From the NCBI GenBank assembly GCA_038248985.1, contig JBBRWV010000063.1:1-21014 (forward strand): 21,014 bases of DNA, written 5' to 3'. The notes beneath the pieces are model-generated. The model saw nothing but the letters and a program-made list of their open reading frames with translations, made no database searches and was not told the origin of the DNA. A program made the position numbers and the translations under genes. This document shows, piece by piece, positions 14,100 through 20,820 of the stretch. Each line of letters starts with the position of its first letter. Within the stretch, counting starts at the first letter, position 1. This DNA comes from JBBRWV01 sp038248985. Lineage in GTDB: Bacteria; Planctomycetota; Phycisphaerae; WQYP01.

Positions 14100-14115
14100 C
14101 GCAATCCCCATGCCA
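14100..14115 (-). promoter_or_regulatory. Sigma-54 promoter before flgJ-like gene
   Basis: Read leftward the sequence is TGGCATGGGGATTGCG: TGGCA-y-G, four bases, TTGC, with the -24 GG and -12 GC correctly 10 bases apart. The predicted start is near 14089. It lies in the 139-base gap between flgI and the flgJ-like gene. Confidence 0.7.
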
Positions 14116-14140
14116 CTGGAAAACGGGCTGATAAAATGAA

Positions 14141-14162
14141 GCAGGTATCATCTCGGACCTGC
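14141..14162 (-). terminator. Possible terminator after flgI
   Basis: GCAGGT (14141-14146) pairs with ACCTGC (14157-14162) around a 10-base loop, 34 bases past the flgI stop. Read leftward it is followed by TTCATTTTATC. The stem is short, so termination may be partial; it sits just upstream of the sigma-54 promoter. Confidence 0.4.
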
Positions 14163-14195
14163 GAGCGTATTAGGTTTACGCCATGGAATAATCTA

Positions 14196-15290
14196 CTATT
14201 CTATTTCTAGTTCACACTTGAGGACGTTGGAGGAATGAAGGAGTTTCACGATGGCGATGCGATCATCGGAGCTGACTTTGAGAAGATTGAATGCGGCTTC
14301 GAGATCGCGCAGTTTGGCCATGCCGGTTCTGTGAGCGTCGAGGACGATGAAGGGCACCTGGCTTCCGGGAGGGTTGGGGTTCTGGTTGGGCGCGGTAACG
14401 GTAATGGTGAGTCCGCCATGGCTGATCATGGTCGGGGCGAGTTCCACTTCTTCGGTGAAGATGATGGTTTTTGTTTTAGTGTTGATGGTGACCTTGGCGG
14501 GTCCGGGGATATTGGGGAGGGGTAGACTGCGAATGCGGGCGACGAATGCAGTGACGTTGTCGCGTTCAGCTTTGGGTATCAGCACTTCGACGGCGGTGCC
14601 GTTTTGTGCTTTGGCAACGGGCTTACCGTCCGTTTGGGGGCTGACGTCTTCGTTGATCTGATCGGCGATGGTGGAGGCGGTTTCGGGGTTGGCGGCTTGC
14701 GGTTGGAGGATCAGGGTGAAGCGGTCGATGATTTCTTCTTCAGGGGGCATGTCCATTTCGAGGATGCCGCCGACTTTGACGACGCCGACGGTGGGGATAT
14801 TTTTGTCATTGAGGGTTACTTCGCCGCTGGCGCGGCCGAGGATGATTTTTTGATCGGGGAGGGGGACGAGCAGGGGGGTGATGAAGAGGCGTCCCCCCTC
14901 GAGGCTTTTGGCACCGGCCAGGGCGGAGACGTGAACATCAAGTTTGTCGCCAATGTGAGCGCCCTGGGCGGGAATCTTTACGGAGATGCTGACGAGGGCG
15001 ACATTGTTGGCGTTTTTCAGTTCTTTATCCAGAAGAACCGGATCATCGAATTTTTTGAGCATTTCGCGAAGTGGCCTCATAGTGACCATGCTATCGCCAC
15101 CATCACCGGTTCCCTTCAGGCCTACGATCAGGCCGAGGCCGGTGAGTTCGCGTTGTTTTTCATTGTGAAGTCGCGCGACGTCGCGGATGCGGGTGGCGTA
15201 TGCGGGGCTGGTGATTGAAACCAAGGTCAGGAGGCATGCGACGCCGCAACTTACGGGCCATTTGAACATGCGGAGTATGGAGTGAGGCAT
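14196..15290 (-). CDS. flgI: Flagellar P-ring protein FlgI
   Basis: FlgI forms the P ring around the distal rod in the periplasm. The 364-residue product is of normal length. A Sec signal peptide (hydrophobic core around residues 14-28, predicted cut after AYA at about 32) precedes TRIRDVARLHNEKQRELTGLGLIVGLKGTGDG, the family signature. Further matches are LEGGRLFITPLL, GDKLDVHVSALAGAKSL, and the C-terminal DLEAAFNLLKVSSDDRIAIVKLLH. ATG 15290 has CAGGAAC about 8-9 bases upstream; M8 is the alternative start but has no Shine-Dalgarno. It follows flgH by 70 bases. Confidence 0.97.
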   Translation of the reverse strand: MPHSILRMFKWPVSCGVACLLTLVSITSPAYATRIRDVARLHNEKQRELTGLGLIVGLKGTGDGGDSMVTMRPLREMLKKFDDPVLLDKELKNANNVALVSISVKIPAQGAHIGDKLDVHVSALAGAKSLEGGRLFITPLLVPLPDQKIILGRASGEVTLNDKNIPTVGVVKVGGILEMDMPPEEEIIDRFTLILQPQAANPETASTIADQINEDVSPQTDGKPVAKAQNGTAVEVLIPKAERDNVTAFVARIRSLPLPNIPGPAKVTINTKTKTIIFTEEVELAPTMISHGGLTITVTAPNQNPNPPGSQVPFIVLDAHRTGMAKLRDLEAAFNLLKVSSDDRIAIVKLLHSSNVLKCELEIE

Positions 15291-15360
15291 AGTAATGTTC
15301 CTGATTTATGACAGATGGGGCGGCAGAGGGAGCAGTTGGCCTATTCAGGTGGGGGTTGAA

Positions 15361-16221
15361 TCAGAACGGGTTGACGGCGTCGATGAATTTGTTCAGCCAG
15401 CCGCGTTTGACGCCGTCGCGAACTTCGCCGGTGGTGGTTTTTTTGAATTGAAGGTTGGCGAGTTGAGTGCTGAGGAGCGTGTTGTCGATGGTAATGTCAT
15501 CGGCGCGGCAGATGCCGCTGAGTTTGAAGTCCTGTTCTTCCTTGTCGAGTGTTATATGTTTGGTAGCTTCGATGACGAGGGTACCATTGGGTTTAACGTC
15601 GACGATTGTGGCGCTGATCCGGGCCGAGGCTTTGTCGGTACGTTGTTGGGAAGCATCGTTGGATCGATCATTTTTGAAGGAGAATTTTACCTTGGGGAGG
15701 GAGCTGGGATTGGCGGTGGAGGAAACCTGAAGCTTGGCAAGGTTTACATTGAGAAACTGGTCGAGGGAGAAATCTAGATCTTGTTTCTTGTTACTATCGC
15801 CCTTGCCGGAGGTACTGGCGTCGGAATCTTCGCGAACGATGATGGTGATGATGTCGTGTTTTTTGTATTTGCGGGGCTCTGGGAGGGAGACGCTGATGTG
15901 GCTGGAGGTGGGTGAAGCCGCAGGAGTTGCGCTAGCGGGCGCAGGGATTTCACCGACCGTGAAGGAAGGTCCGCGATAGACTTTGGCCTGGCGGATGATG
16001 ACGGCGTTGCGATCGACGCTGGTGTGAACTTCCGGGGCAGGGGGCAGAGGCTTGGCGTTGTCTGCTGGGTCGACGGAGGGAGTGGCATCCATCTCGACGG
16101 GCGTTTCAGGCCTATTTTCAGGGGTTGTCTTGATGGGATGACCCGCCCAAAGGGGGGTGATGAGAGCGAGGGTCAGGAGTGTGATGGAGGTATGGCGGGC
16201 GAGCGGGTGAAGGGGGCGCAT
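15361..16221 (-). CDS. flgH: Flagellar L-ring protein FlgH, no lipobox
   Basis: FlgH builds the outer-membrane L ring. The 286-residue product has a signal peptide (ITLLTLALITPLWAG), a Pro-rich linker, then the family core RKYKKHDIITIIVREDSDAST, FLNVNLAKLQ, and the C-terminal end RGWLNKFIDAVNPF, close to the usual W-x(n)-I-x-P-F ending. Typical FlgH is a lipoprotein with a Cys just after the signal; here there is no Cys in the first 60 residues, so cleavage by ordinary signal peptidase after WAG or nearby is likely. Start ATG 16221 has GAGGAG 7 bases upstream. It has its own sigma-54 promoter at 16276-16291. Confidence 0.9.
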   Translation of the reverse strand: MRPLHPLARHTSITLLTLALITPLWAGHPIKTTPENRPETPVEMDATPSVDPADNAKPLPPAPEVHTSVDRNAVIIRQAKVYRGPSFTVGEIPAPASATPAASPTSSHISVSLPEPRKYKKHDIITIIVREDSDASTSGKGDSNKKQDLDFSLDQFLNVNLAKLQVSSTANPSSLPKVKFSFKNDRSNDASQQRTDKASARISATIVDVKPNGTLVIEATKHITLDKEEQDFKLSGICRADDITIDNTLLSTQLANLQFKKTTTGEVRDGVKRGWLNKFIDAVNPF

Positions 16222-16275
16222 TGAGATCTCCTCAGGACAGTTCGAGCGAGGTCGAGTTCGTGTCGAGTTACTGAT

Positions 16276-16291
16276 AGCAAGTTTCGTGCCG
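16276..16291 (-). promoter_or_regulatory. Sigma-54 promoter before flgH
   Basis: Read leftward the sequence is CGGCACGAAACTTGCT, equal to the TGGCACG-N4-TTGCW consensus except for the first base. Predicted start near 16265, 44 bases before flgH. It lies in the 83-base gap after flgA. Confidence 0.7.
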
Positions 16292-16304
16292 GGTTGTGTG
16301 GTGG

Positions 16305-17459
16305 CTAGGGGGCATCGGGCGAGCCGACGGTGGCGCGACCCTTGGCGACGAGGACGGCTTGATAGGTTTCGCCAGTGGTCTCATTGCGAACGCCGATCAT
16401 GTCACCGAACTTGCCGGACTGGGTGGCCCGGCCCTTCATTTCTACCTTTAGAGAGCCGGTATGATAGAGGACGGTAATCAATTCATTCTTAGATGCAAAG
16501 ATGACGGGCTTAAGATCACGTTGATCGAGGTAGGCGCCGGGGGAGACGGAACGCACCAGTTCCATCCCGATGACATCTTCATCGCGGGTCATGAGCGTCG
16601 GAAGCTTTCGATCGAGCCAGGCTTCTTCGTGTTTGATGAGGTTGCGAGTGACGGTATCGCCGCGACTAATGGCACCTGCGGCGACGAGAACTTCGGTTCG
16701 TTTGAGGACCTTGGCTTGGATGTTTATTTTCTGCACGACGTGCGTGCCTTCCAGAAGCTGAGTTTCGAACTGGAGCGTTCCGAGGGTGGCGCGGGTGAGG
16801 GGGCGGAATTGCCATTTATGATTTGCGGGCACCGAAGAATCGAGCCAGGGCGTGATGGTTTCGAAAGTGATGCGGAGGTCATCGATATCGCACTCGTTAT
16901 CGAGCAACAGCTTGGCGGTGAGGAGGCTGGCGAGAGTGACTTTGTTGCTTTCAGCCTTGGCGGGACGAGCCGCATTGTCTCTGTTGGTGGGTTTAGGCGG
17001 GGTCTGGTTGCTGGGTGCGGCAAAATCCCCACGTTTGGGGGCTTCCACGGCGCTGAGGGCGGCCATTGCGGAGGGCTTTTCGTGGGGAAGATTTTCGGTG
17101 GAGAGAGGGGTGATCGAACTGCCGGCGATGCTCACGTCGCACACCGCGGCACCGCTTACTTGAAGGCGACTGGCGACACCACCGGTGCCATGCTGGGCGA
17201 TGACGGCCATGAGGATGCTTTCGGCTTTTACCTTTTGTGTGCCCTGGGCCTGGGCGAGGACGACGGTTTCGGCGAGGCGTTCGGCGGTACGGGCGTCGGT
17301 GCCGGAGATGGAAGCGATTTGGCCAAGGCGCACTTCGTCGCCGGCGGGGACGGTGGCGCGAGCGTTGATGCGCACGGTTTGGGCGGGGGCGGCGGCGGCG
17401 ATGCAGAGGGGGGTGATCGCGGCAGCGGAGCAGAGGAGTTTGTGAATCATCCTGATCAT
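16305..17459 (-). CDS. flgA: P-ring assembly chaperone FlgA
   Basis: FlgA is the periplasmic chaperone for FlgI polymerisation. The 384-residue product has a signal peptide (IHKLLCSAAAITPLCIAAAAPAQ) and a C-terminal SAF-type domain: VLVAAGAISRGDTVTRNLIKHEEAW, then SVSPGAYLDQRDLKP and the closing GRATQSGKFGDMIGVRNETTGE. It is longer than the usual 220-240 residues because of an N-terminal domain (residues 30-130) and a Pro/Ala/Asn-rich linker around 130-175. Start ATG 17459 has GGAGG 10 bases upstream, located inside a hairpin (17464-17480). M4 has no Shine-Dalgarno. It follows flgG by 36 bases. Confidence 0.92.
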   Translation of the reverse strand: MIRMIHKLLCSAAAITPLCIAAAAPAQTVRINARATVPAGDEVRLGQIASISGTDARTAERLAETVVLAQAQGTQKVKAESILMAVIAQHGTGGVASRLQVSGAAVCDVSIAGSSITPLSTENLPHEKPSAMAALSAVEAPKRGDFAAPSNQTPPKPTNRDNAARPAKAESNKVTLASLLTAKLLLDNECDIDDLRITFETITPWLDSSVPANHKWQFRPLTRATLGTLQFETQLLEGTHVVQKINIQAKVLKRTEVLVAAGAISRGDTVTRNLIKHEEAWLDRKLPTLMTRDEDVIGMELVRSVSPGAYLDQRDLKPVIFASKNELITVLYHTGSLKVEMKGRATQSGKFGDMIGVRNETTGETYQAVLVAKGRATVGSPDAP

Positions 17460-17463
17460 GTTT

Positions 17464-17480
17464 ACGAACCTCCGGTTCGT
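17464..17480 (-). promoter_or_regulatory. GGA triloop hairpin containing flgA Shine-Dalgarno
   Basis: On the mRNA the sequence is ACGAACCGGAGGTTCGT: a perfect 7-bp stem with a GGA triloop. The GGAGG Shine-Dalgarno (17469-17473) spans the loop and stem, so folding or CsrA binding would hide it. The stem matches that of the csrA leader hairpin at 8300-8318. Confidence 0.6.
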
Positions 17481-17495
17481 CAGCGCGGGGTTGGA

Positions 17496-18302
17496 TTACC
17501 TGCGAAGGTTGCCGATTTGCTGCAGCATCTGGTCGGCGGCTTGTATACTTTGGCTGTTGAGTTCGAAGCTTCTTTGGGTTTTGATCAAATCGACCAACTC
17601 TTTGACAGGATCGGTATTGCTGGTTTCAAGGAAGTTCTGACGGAGGTTTCCGTTTCCGTCGGCGGCGGGGTTTCCGACGATGGGTTCGCCACTGGCATCG
17701 CTGCGTTGGTAGAGGTTTCCGCCGATTTGAATGAGCCCCTGGGGGTTGGTGAAGCGGGTGAGCTGGATTTGTCCCTGGTCCTGGGGGGAGGTGCTGCCGG
17801 GGACGGTGGCGAAGACGCGGCCATCCTGGCTGATGTCTATGTGGGTGGCGTCGGTGGGGATGGTGATGGGGGGATCGAGTTTATAGCCGTCGCCACTGTT
17901 GAGGACGAGGTTTCCATCCTTGTTGGTGAAGAATTTTCCGGTGCGGGTGTAGGCGAGGCCGTCGCCCTGGCCGGAGAGGACACGGACGCCGAAGAAGCCA
18001 TCGCCTTCGATCATGACGTCGAGTTCGCGCCCGGTGCCGAGGGCGGAGCCTTGAGTCATATCGAGTTGGGTGCCGGAGACCTTGGTGCCGAGGCCGATTT
18101 GAATGCCGACGGGGCGGATGTCGTTATTGGAGTTTTGGGTGCCGGGGGCTTGGAGCGTTTGATAGAAAATATCTTCAAAGTTTACACGGCTGGATTTGAA
18201 GCCGTCGTTGTTGACGTTGGCGATATTGTTAGAAATAACGTCCAGCTGCTGGCTGAGGGCTCTCATGCCGGTAGCTGCGGAGTTTAGCGCCATGATGGCC
18301 AT
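17496..18302 (-). CDS. flgG: Distal rod protein FlgG
   Basis: FlgG forms the distal flagellar rod. The 268-residue product is close to the usual 260 residues. It has the N-terminal rod motif MRALSQQLDVISNNIANVNNDGFK, the domain core GTQLDMTQGSALGTGRELDVMIEGDGFF and YTRTGKFFTNKDGNLV, and the C-terminal partner helix VKELVDLIKTQRSFELNSQSIQAADQMLQQIG. ATG 18302 has GGATG about 9 bases upstream; a second in-frame ATG three codons in has no Shine-Dalgarno. It follows the flgF-like gene by 70 bases. Confidence 0.95.
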   Translation of the reverse strand: MAIMALNSAATGMRALSQQLDVISNNIANVNNDGFKSSRVNFEDIFYQTLQAPGTQNSNNDIRPVGIQIGLGTKVSGTQLDMTQGSALGTGRELDVMIEGDGFFGVRVLSGQGDGLAYTRTGKFFTNKDGNLVLNSGDGYKLDPPITIPTDATHIDISQDGRVFATVPGSTSPQDQGQIQLTRFTNPQGLIQIGGNLYQRSDASGEPIVGNPAADGNGNLRQNFLETSNTDPVKELVDLIKTQRSFELNSQSIQAADQMLQQIGNLRR

Positions 18303-18372
18303 AGTTAAGCATCCATTTGCGAGGTATTGAGTGTTCTTGAGCGTAGCGTTTCAGGCGGAAAAGTGGAATTAA

Positions 18373-19152
18373 TTAGGCAACGCGTCCGATCTGGTTGAGT
18401 TGTTGAAGGGATTGATCCTGGAAGGAGATCATGCGGGCGTTGGCTTCAAAGGCCCGCTGGTTTTCGATCATGTTGACCATTTCGACGACGGGGTCGGCGG
18501 AGCTGTTTTCGAGCGTGCCCTGGCGGACGAGGGTTTGCGTGGTGACGGGCTGGAGATCGGCGGGGTCGGAGACGGTGAGCTGGTTCTGGCCGAGTTTTAT
18601 GAGTTTGCGGGCGTCGGTGACGTTGACGATGCCGAGCTGGGCGGTGGCGGCACCGTCGCCAGACTGGCTGATTTCGCCGCGGGCGCTGATGACGACGGGG
18701 AGCAGGGGATTGAGGCGAATGGGTTGTCCGTCGGCGGCGAGGACGGATTTACCGTTGGCGGCGGTGATGAGGTTGCCTTCGCGGTCGAGGAGGAAGCGGC
18801 CATCGCGGGTGAGGGTGGCTTTTTGATCTTTGCCTTGGATCTGGAAGAAGCCGGGGCCTTCGAGGGCGAGGTCGGTTTTGTTGCCGGTTTGAAGGAGGGA
18901 GCCCTGGGTGAGGTCGATCTGGGTGGGGTTGAGGGTGACGCCGCCGCCCTGATTGAGGAGGGCTTTGGGTGCATCGAAGCGGTAGGGGGCGAGGGAGGAG
19001 TCTTCTTTGAAGGCGTTGAGGCGGGATTGGACGATGGCGAGATCGCGTTTGAAGCCGGTGGTGGAGGTGTTGGAGAGGTTATTGGTGGTGATGGCCTGAC
19101 GGAGTTCCTGGGCTTGCATGCCGGCGGCAGACATATAAAGACCTACTTGCAT
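18373..19152 (-). CDS. flgF: Proximal rod protein FlgF-like
   Basis: The 259-residue product has the same overall plan as FlgG: MSAAGMQAQELRQAITTNNLSNTSTTGFK, then QIDLTQGSLLQTGNKTDLALEGPGFF, LTRDGRFLLDREGNLI and the terminal helix VVEMVNMIENQRAFEANARMISFQDQSLQQL. It is placed before flgG, as flgF is in flgFG pairs, and is therefore called FlgF; FlgG-like alternatives cannot be excluded by sequence alone. ATG 19152 is preceded by AGGAG 6 bases upstream, in a short self-complementary segment (AGGAGTTCCT). Confidence 0.85.
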   Translation of the reverse strand: MQVGLYMSAAGMQAQELRQAITTNNLSNTSTTGFKRDLAIVQSRLNAFKEDSSLAPYRFDAPKALLNQGGGVTLNPTQIDLTQGSLLQTGNKTDLALEGPGFFQIQGKDQKATLTRDGRFLLDREGNLITAANGKSVLAADGQPIRLNPLLPVVISARGEISQSGDGAATAQLGIVNVTDARKLIKLGQNQLTVSDPADLQPVTTQTLVRQGTLENSSADPVVEMVNMIENQRAFEANARMISFQDQSLQQLNQIGRVA

Positions 19153-19172
19153 GAGGAACTCCTGCGGGGGTT

Positions 19173-19379
19173 TCAGTTATTGGCGGGTGATCGGCGGTGG
19201 GGTATCTGGGTGATTTTCGACGGGTGGAAGCGGGGGTGGTCATCCCCTGAGAGGGCCAGAAGGGTAGCGGCCTGGGTGCGGAGGAGGTCGTCGATGTGTT
19301 CGAGGGCGGCAATCTCGGCGAGTTTGTTGATTCGCTGGGCGATCAGTTGGAGGTCGATGGGGGGGGAAATACGTGGCAT
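19173..19379 (-). CDS. Hypothetical 68-aa protein at operon head
   Basis: The product starts MPRISPPIDLQLIAQRINKLAE, continues as a helix (IAALEHIDDLLRTQAATLLALSG) and ends in a basic tail (DDHPRFHPSKITQIPHRRSPANN). It is not recognised; size and helical content suggest a small accessory or regulatory protein, but that is speculation. The ATG at 19379 has GGAG 7 bases upstream; a 14-codon upstream extension exists but would put the promoter site inside the gene. Its stop is 20 bases before the flgF-like start, so it is almost certainly cotranscribed with the flagellar genes from the sigma-54 promoter at 19417-19432. Confidence 0.7.
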   Translation of the reverse strand: MPRISPPIDLQLIAQRINKLAEIAALEHIDDLLRTQAATLLALSGDDHPRFHPSKITQIPHRRSPANN

Positions 19380-19416
19380 GGATGCTCCGTTGAGAGAGGT
19401 CTTTCGGAGTGGGTAT

Positions 19417-19432
19417 GGCAAGGCGAGTGCCA
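19417..19432 (-). promoter_or_regulatory. Sigma-54 promoter at head of flagellar cluster
   Basis: Read leftward the sequence is TGGCACTCGCCTTGCC, that is TGGCAC-N5-TTGC with every core base present, preceded by C. Predicted start near 19406, 27 bases before the 68-aa gene. Confidence 0.75.
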
Positions 19433-19618
19433 GAGAAGAAAAGTGGAGATTTGCGGGGATTTTCGCGGGGCGGGCGGGGAGGGAGGGCGCAAAAAGTGCG
19501 GGAGGGAGCGCAAAGGACGAGTGGAGGGGGAAGATCAGTGACGAAGGCGTATGGACGCATAATTCGCCGACGATGAATGTGGTTCATCCGGGAAAAGCGT
19601 AGGCAGAACCTGAAAATG

Positions 19619-19680
19619 TGTGGACATGACTGTCTTTTCTAGAGTTACGAAACTTCAGAAGAGACAATCGCATGTCCACA
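19619..19680. repeat. 62-nt near-perfect hairpin (small mobile element or ncRNA?)
   Basis: TGTGGACATG (19619-19628) and CATGTCCACA (19671-19680) are perfect 10-base inverted ends. Inside, TGTCTTTTCT (19631-19640) pairs with AGAAGAGACA (19657-19666) with one G-T wobble, and AGTT/AACT closes a small loop. The whole 62-base element thus folds back almost fully. Its composition is more balanced than the flanking G-rich DNA. No target duplication is seen. Confidence 0.7.
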
Positions 19681-19821
19681 AGCCTGTTGTATCACGGAGG
19701 TTGCCTGCGCGACTAACTTTTCCGATACGGATTCTGTTGGATTTTGACATGGCATGAGACTCCGGTAGAGAATCTTCGCGCTACAAACCGGTGTCTCTGA
19801 GACCACCCCAGAAATGCAAGC

Positions 19822-19853
19822 GCCCGTGGTCCCTACACTTAGGGATCACGGGC
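19822..19853 (-). terminator. Hairpin after tRNA-Ser
   Basis: A 14-bp stem (one G-T pair) with a 4-base loop lies 12 bases past the tRNA 3' end. Read leftward only a weak T-rich stretch follows, so termination or 3' processing are both possible. Confidence 0.6.
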
Positions 19854-19865
19854 AACATGAAATGC

Positions 19866-19952
19866 GGAGAGATAGGGATTCGAACCCTAGTCGCACTTGC
19901 GCACGAACCGGTTTTCGAAACCGGCGCCTTCAGCCGCTCAGCCATCTCTCCG
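19866..19952 (-). tRNA. tRNA-Ser(CGA)
   Basis: Read leftward, the sequence begins GGAGAGATGGCTGAGCGG and ends with the matching TCTCTCC plus discriminator G. The anticodon stem CCGGT/ACCGG encloses loop TTCGAAA, giving anticodon CGA, which reads UCG serine codons. The T arm is AGGG-TTCGAAT-CCCT. A long variable arm (around GTGCGCAAGTGCGA) marks it as class II, as serine tRNAs are. CCA is not encoded. Confidence 0.95.
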
Positions 19953-19984
19953 AGCGCGGACCCTTGTTGAGGATCCAGACCCAC

Positions 19985-20013
19985 ATCATGGCAAGCATAC
20001 TGCGCGAGGTCAA
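19985..20013 (-). promoter_or_regulatory. Sigma-70-type promoter of tRNA-Ser
   Basis: Read leftward, TTGACC (20008-20013) and CATGAT (19985-19990) are separated by exactly 17 bases. The predicted start is about 25 bases before the tRNA. Confidence 0.55.
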
Positions 20014-20102
20014 GTGTCTGTGTGGGGGGCGATTCGCTTGTATTTGGCCTTCCCTGCCGGATACCATGTGGGACTACGATTGGCTGGTCTGAGTCTTCTA
20101 TA

Positions 20103-20112
20103 GAACGCGTTC
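20103..20112. repeat. Palindrome GAACGCGTTC before the DedA gene
   Basis: A perfect 10-base palindrome lies 11 bases before the chosen start codon, next to a TATAGA (20099-20104) that could be a -10 box. It might be an operator; no other support. Confidence 0.3.
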
Positions 20113-20123
20113 AATCAGGATCT

Positions 20124-20816
20124 ATGCAGGAATTTCTCACCAATATCATCAGTCACTTCACTTACGTTGCCTTGATGGCGGTGCTCATTGTAGCGGGGCT
20201 GGGCGTGCCTATTCCTGAGGATGTGCCGCTGGCGCTGGCGGGGTATACGTGCAATGAGGAATACAGTCCGATTGCCAAGGCGTTGCAGGATCCGGATGCG
20301 GCAGCGACGGGGCGTTTTAGTCCGGCGAAGCGCGTGCCGAACCTTTATTTGATGATTATTTCGGGGATGATTGGGGTGTTGTGCGGGGATTCGATTGTTT
20401 TTTCGATCGGGCGGAAGGGGGTGAATGGGGATAATTTTGTGTGTCGGCATATTCGCAAGGTGATGCACTCGAAGCGGCGGGAAAAGGTGGAGCGGCATTT
20501 TGCGCGGCATGGGAATTTGACGGTGTTTATGGGACGTTTTGCGCCGGGATTTCGGTCGCTGGTGTTCGCGTTTGCGGGGATGTCGAAGATGTCTTATGGG
20601 CGGTTTTTGTTGATTGATGGGCTGGCGGCGTTGATTTCGGTGCCGACGTTTGTGATTTTGGGGTACTATTTTGCGGCCAATATTGAGCAGTTTTTTGGAT
20701 TTATTCATCGGATCAAGGGGATTATTTTGCCGGTGGTGCTGGTGCTAACTGTTGGTGCGATAGCACTTTATGTTGTTCGTAGACGGCGGGCGCGGCCGGT
20801 GATTGAACAGGGGTGA
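20124..20816 (+). CDS. DedA-family membrane protein
   Basis: The 230-residue protein belongs to the DedA/SNARE-associated family of inner-membrane proteins, some of which recycle lipid carriers across the membrane. Visible marks are the acidic motif GLGVPIPEDVPLALAG (E32, D33), a first hydrophobic segment before it, the signature GRFAPGFR (137-144) followed by FAFAGMSKMSYGRF, and two C-terminal membrane segments (about 162-183 and 199-218), ending in a basic RRRRAR tail. An insert of about 25 residues (EEYSPIAKALQDPDAAATGR) follows the acidic motif. I prefer ATG 20124 with CAGGA just upstream; a GTG at 20022 would add 34 residues without family features. The next gene starts 4 bases after its stop. 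Confidence 0.88.
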   Translation: MQEFLTNIISHFTYVALMAVLIVAGLGVPIPEDVPLALAGYTCNEEYSPIAKALQDPDAAATGRFSPAKRVPNLYLMIISGMIGVLCGDSIVFSIGRKGVNGDNFVCRHIRKVMHSKRREKVERHFARHGNLTVFMGRFAPGFRSLVFAFAGMSKMSYGRFLLIDGLAALISVPTFVILGYYFAANIEQFFGFIHRIKGIILPVVLVLTVGAIALYVVRRRRARPVIEQG

Positions 20817-20820
20817 GCTG

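Larger units (their letters stand above)
19433..19865. other. Non-coding gap with two hairpins
   Basis: No credible gene is visible. The left part (19441-19560) is purine-rich; beyond it lie the 62-nt hairpin (19619-19680) and the tRNA-proximal hairpin (19822-19853). Short frames here have no recognisable product. Confidence 0.6.

Noticed and set aside
14057..14195. A small flgM gene between flgI and flgJ or flgN
   Set aside because: The gap is filled by a hairpin and a sigma-54 promoter; no suitable frame exists, so anti-sigma FlgM is not encoded here.
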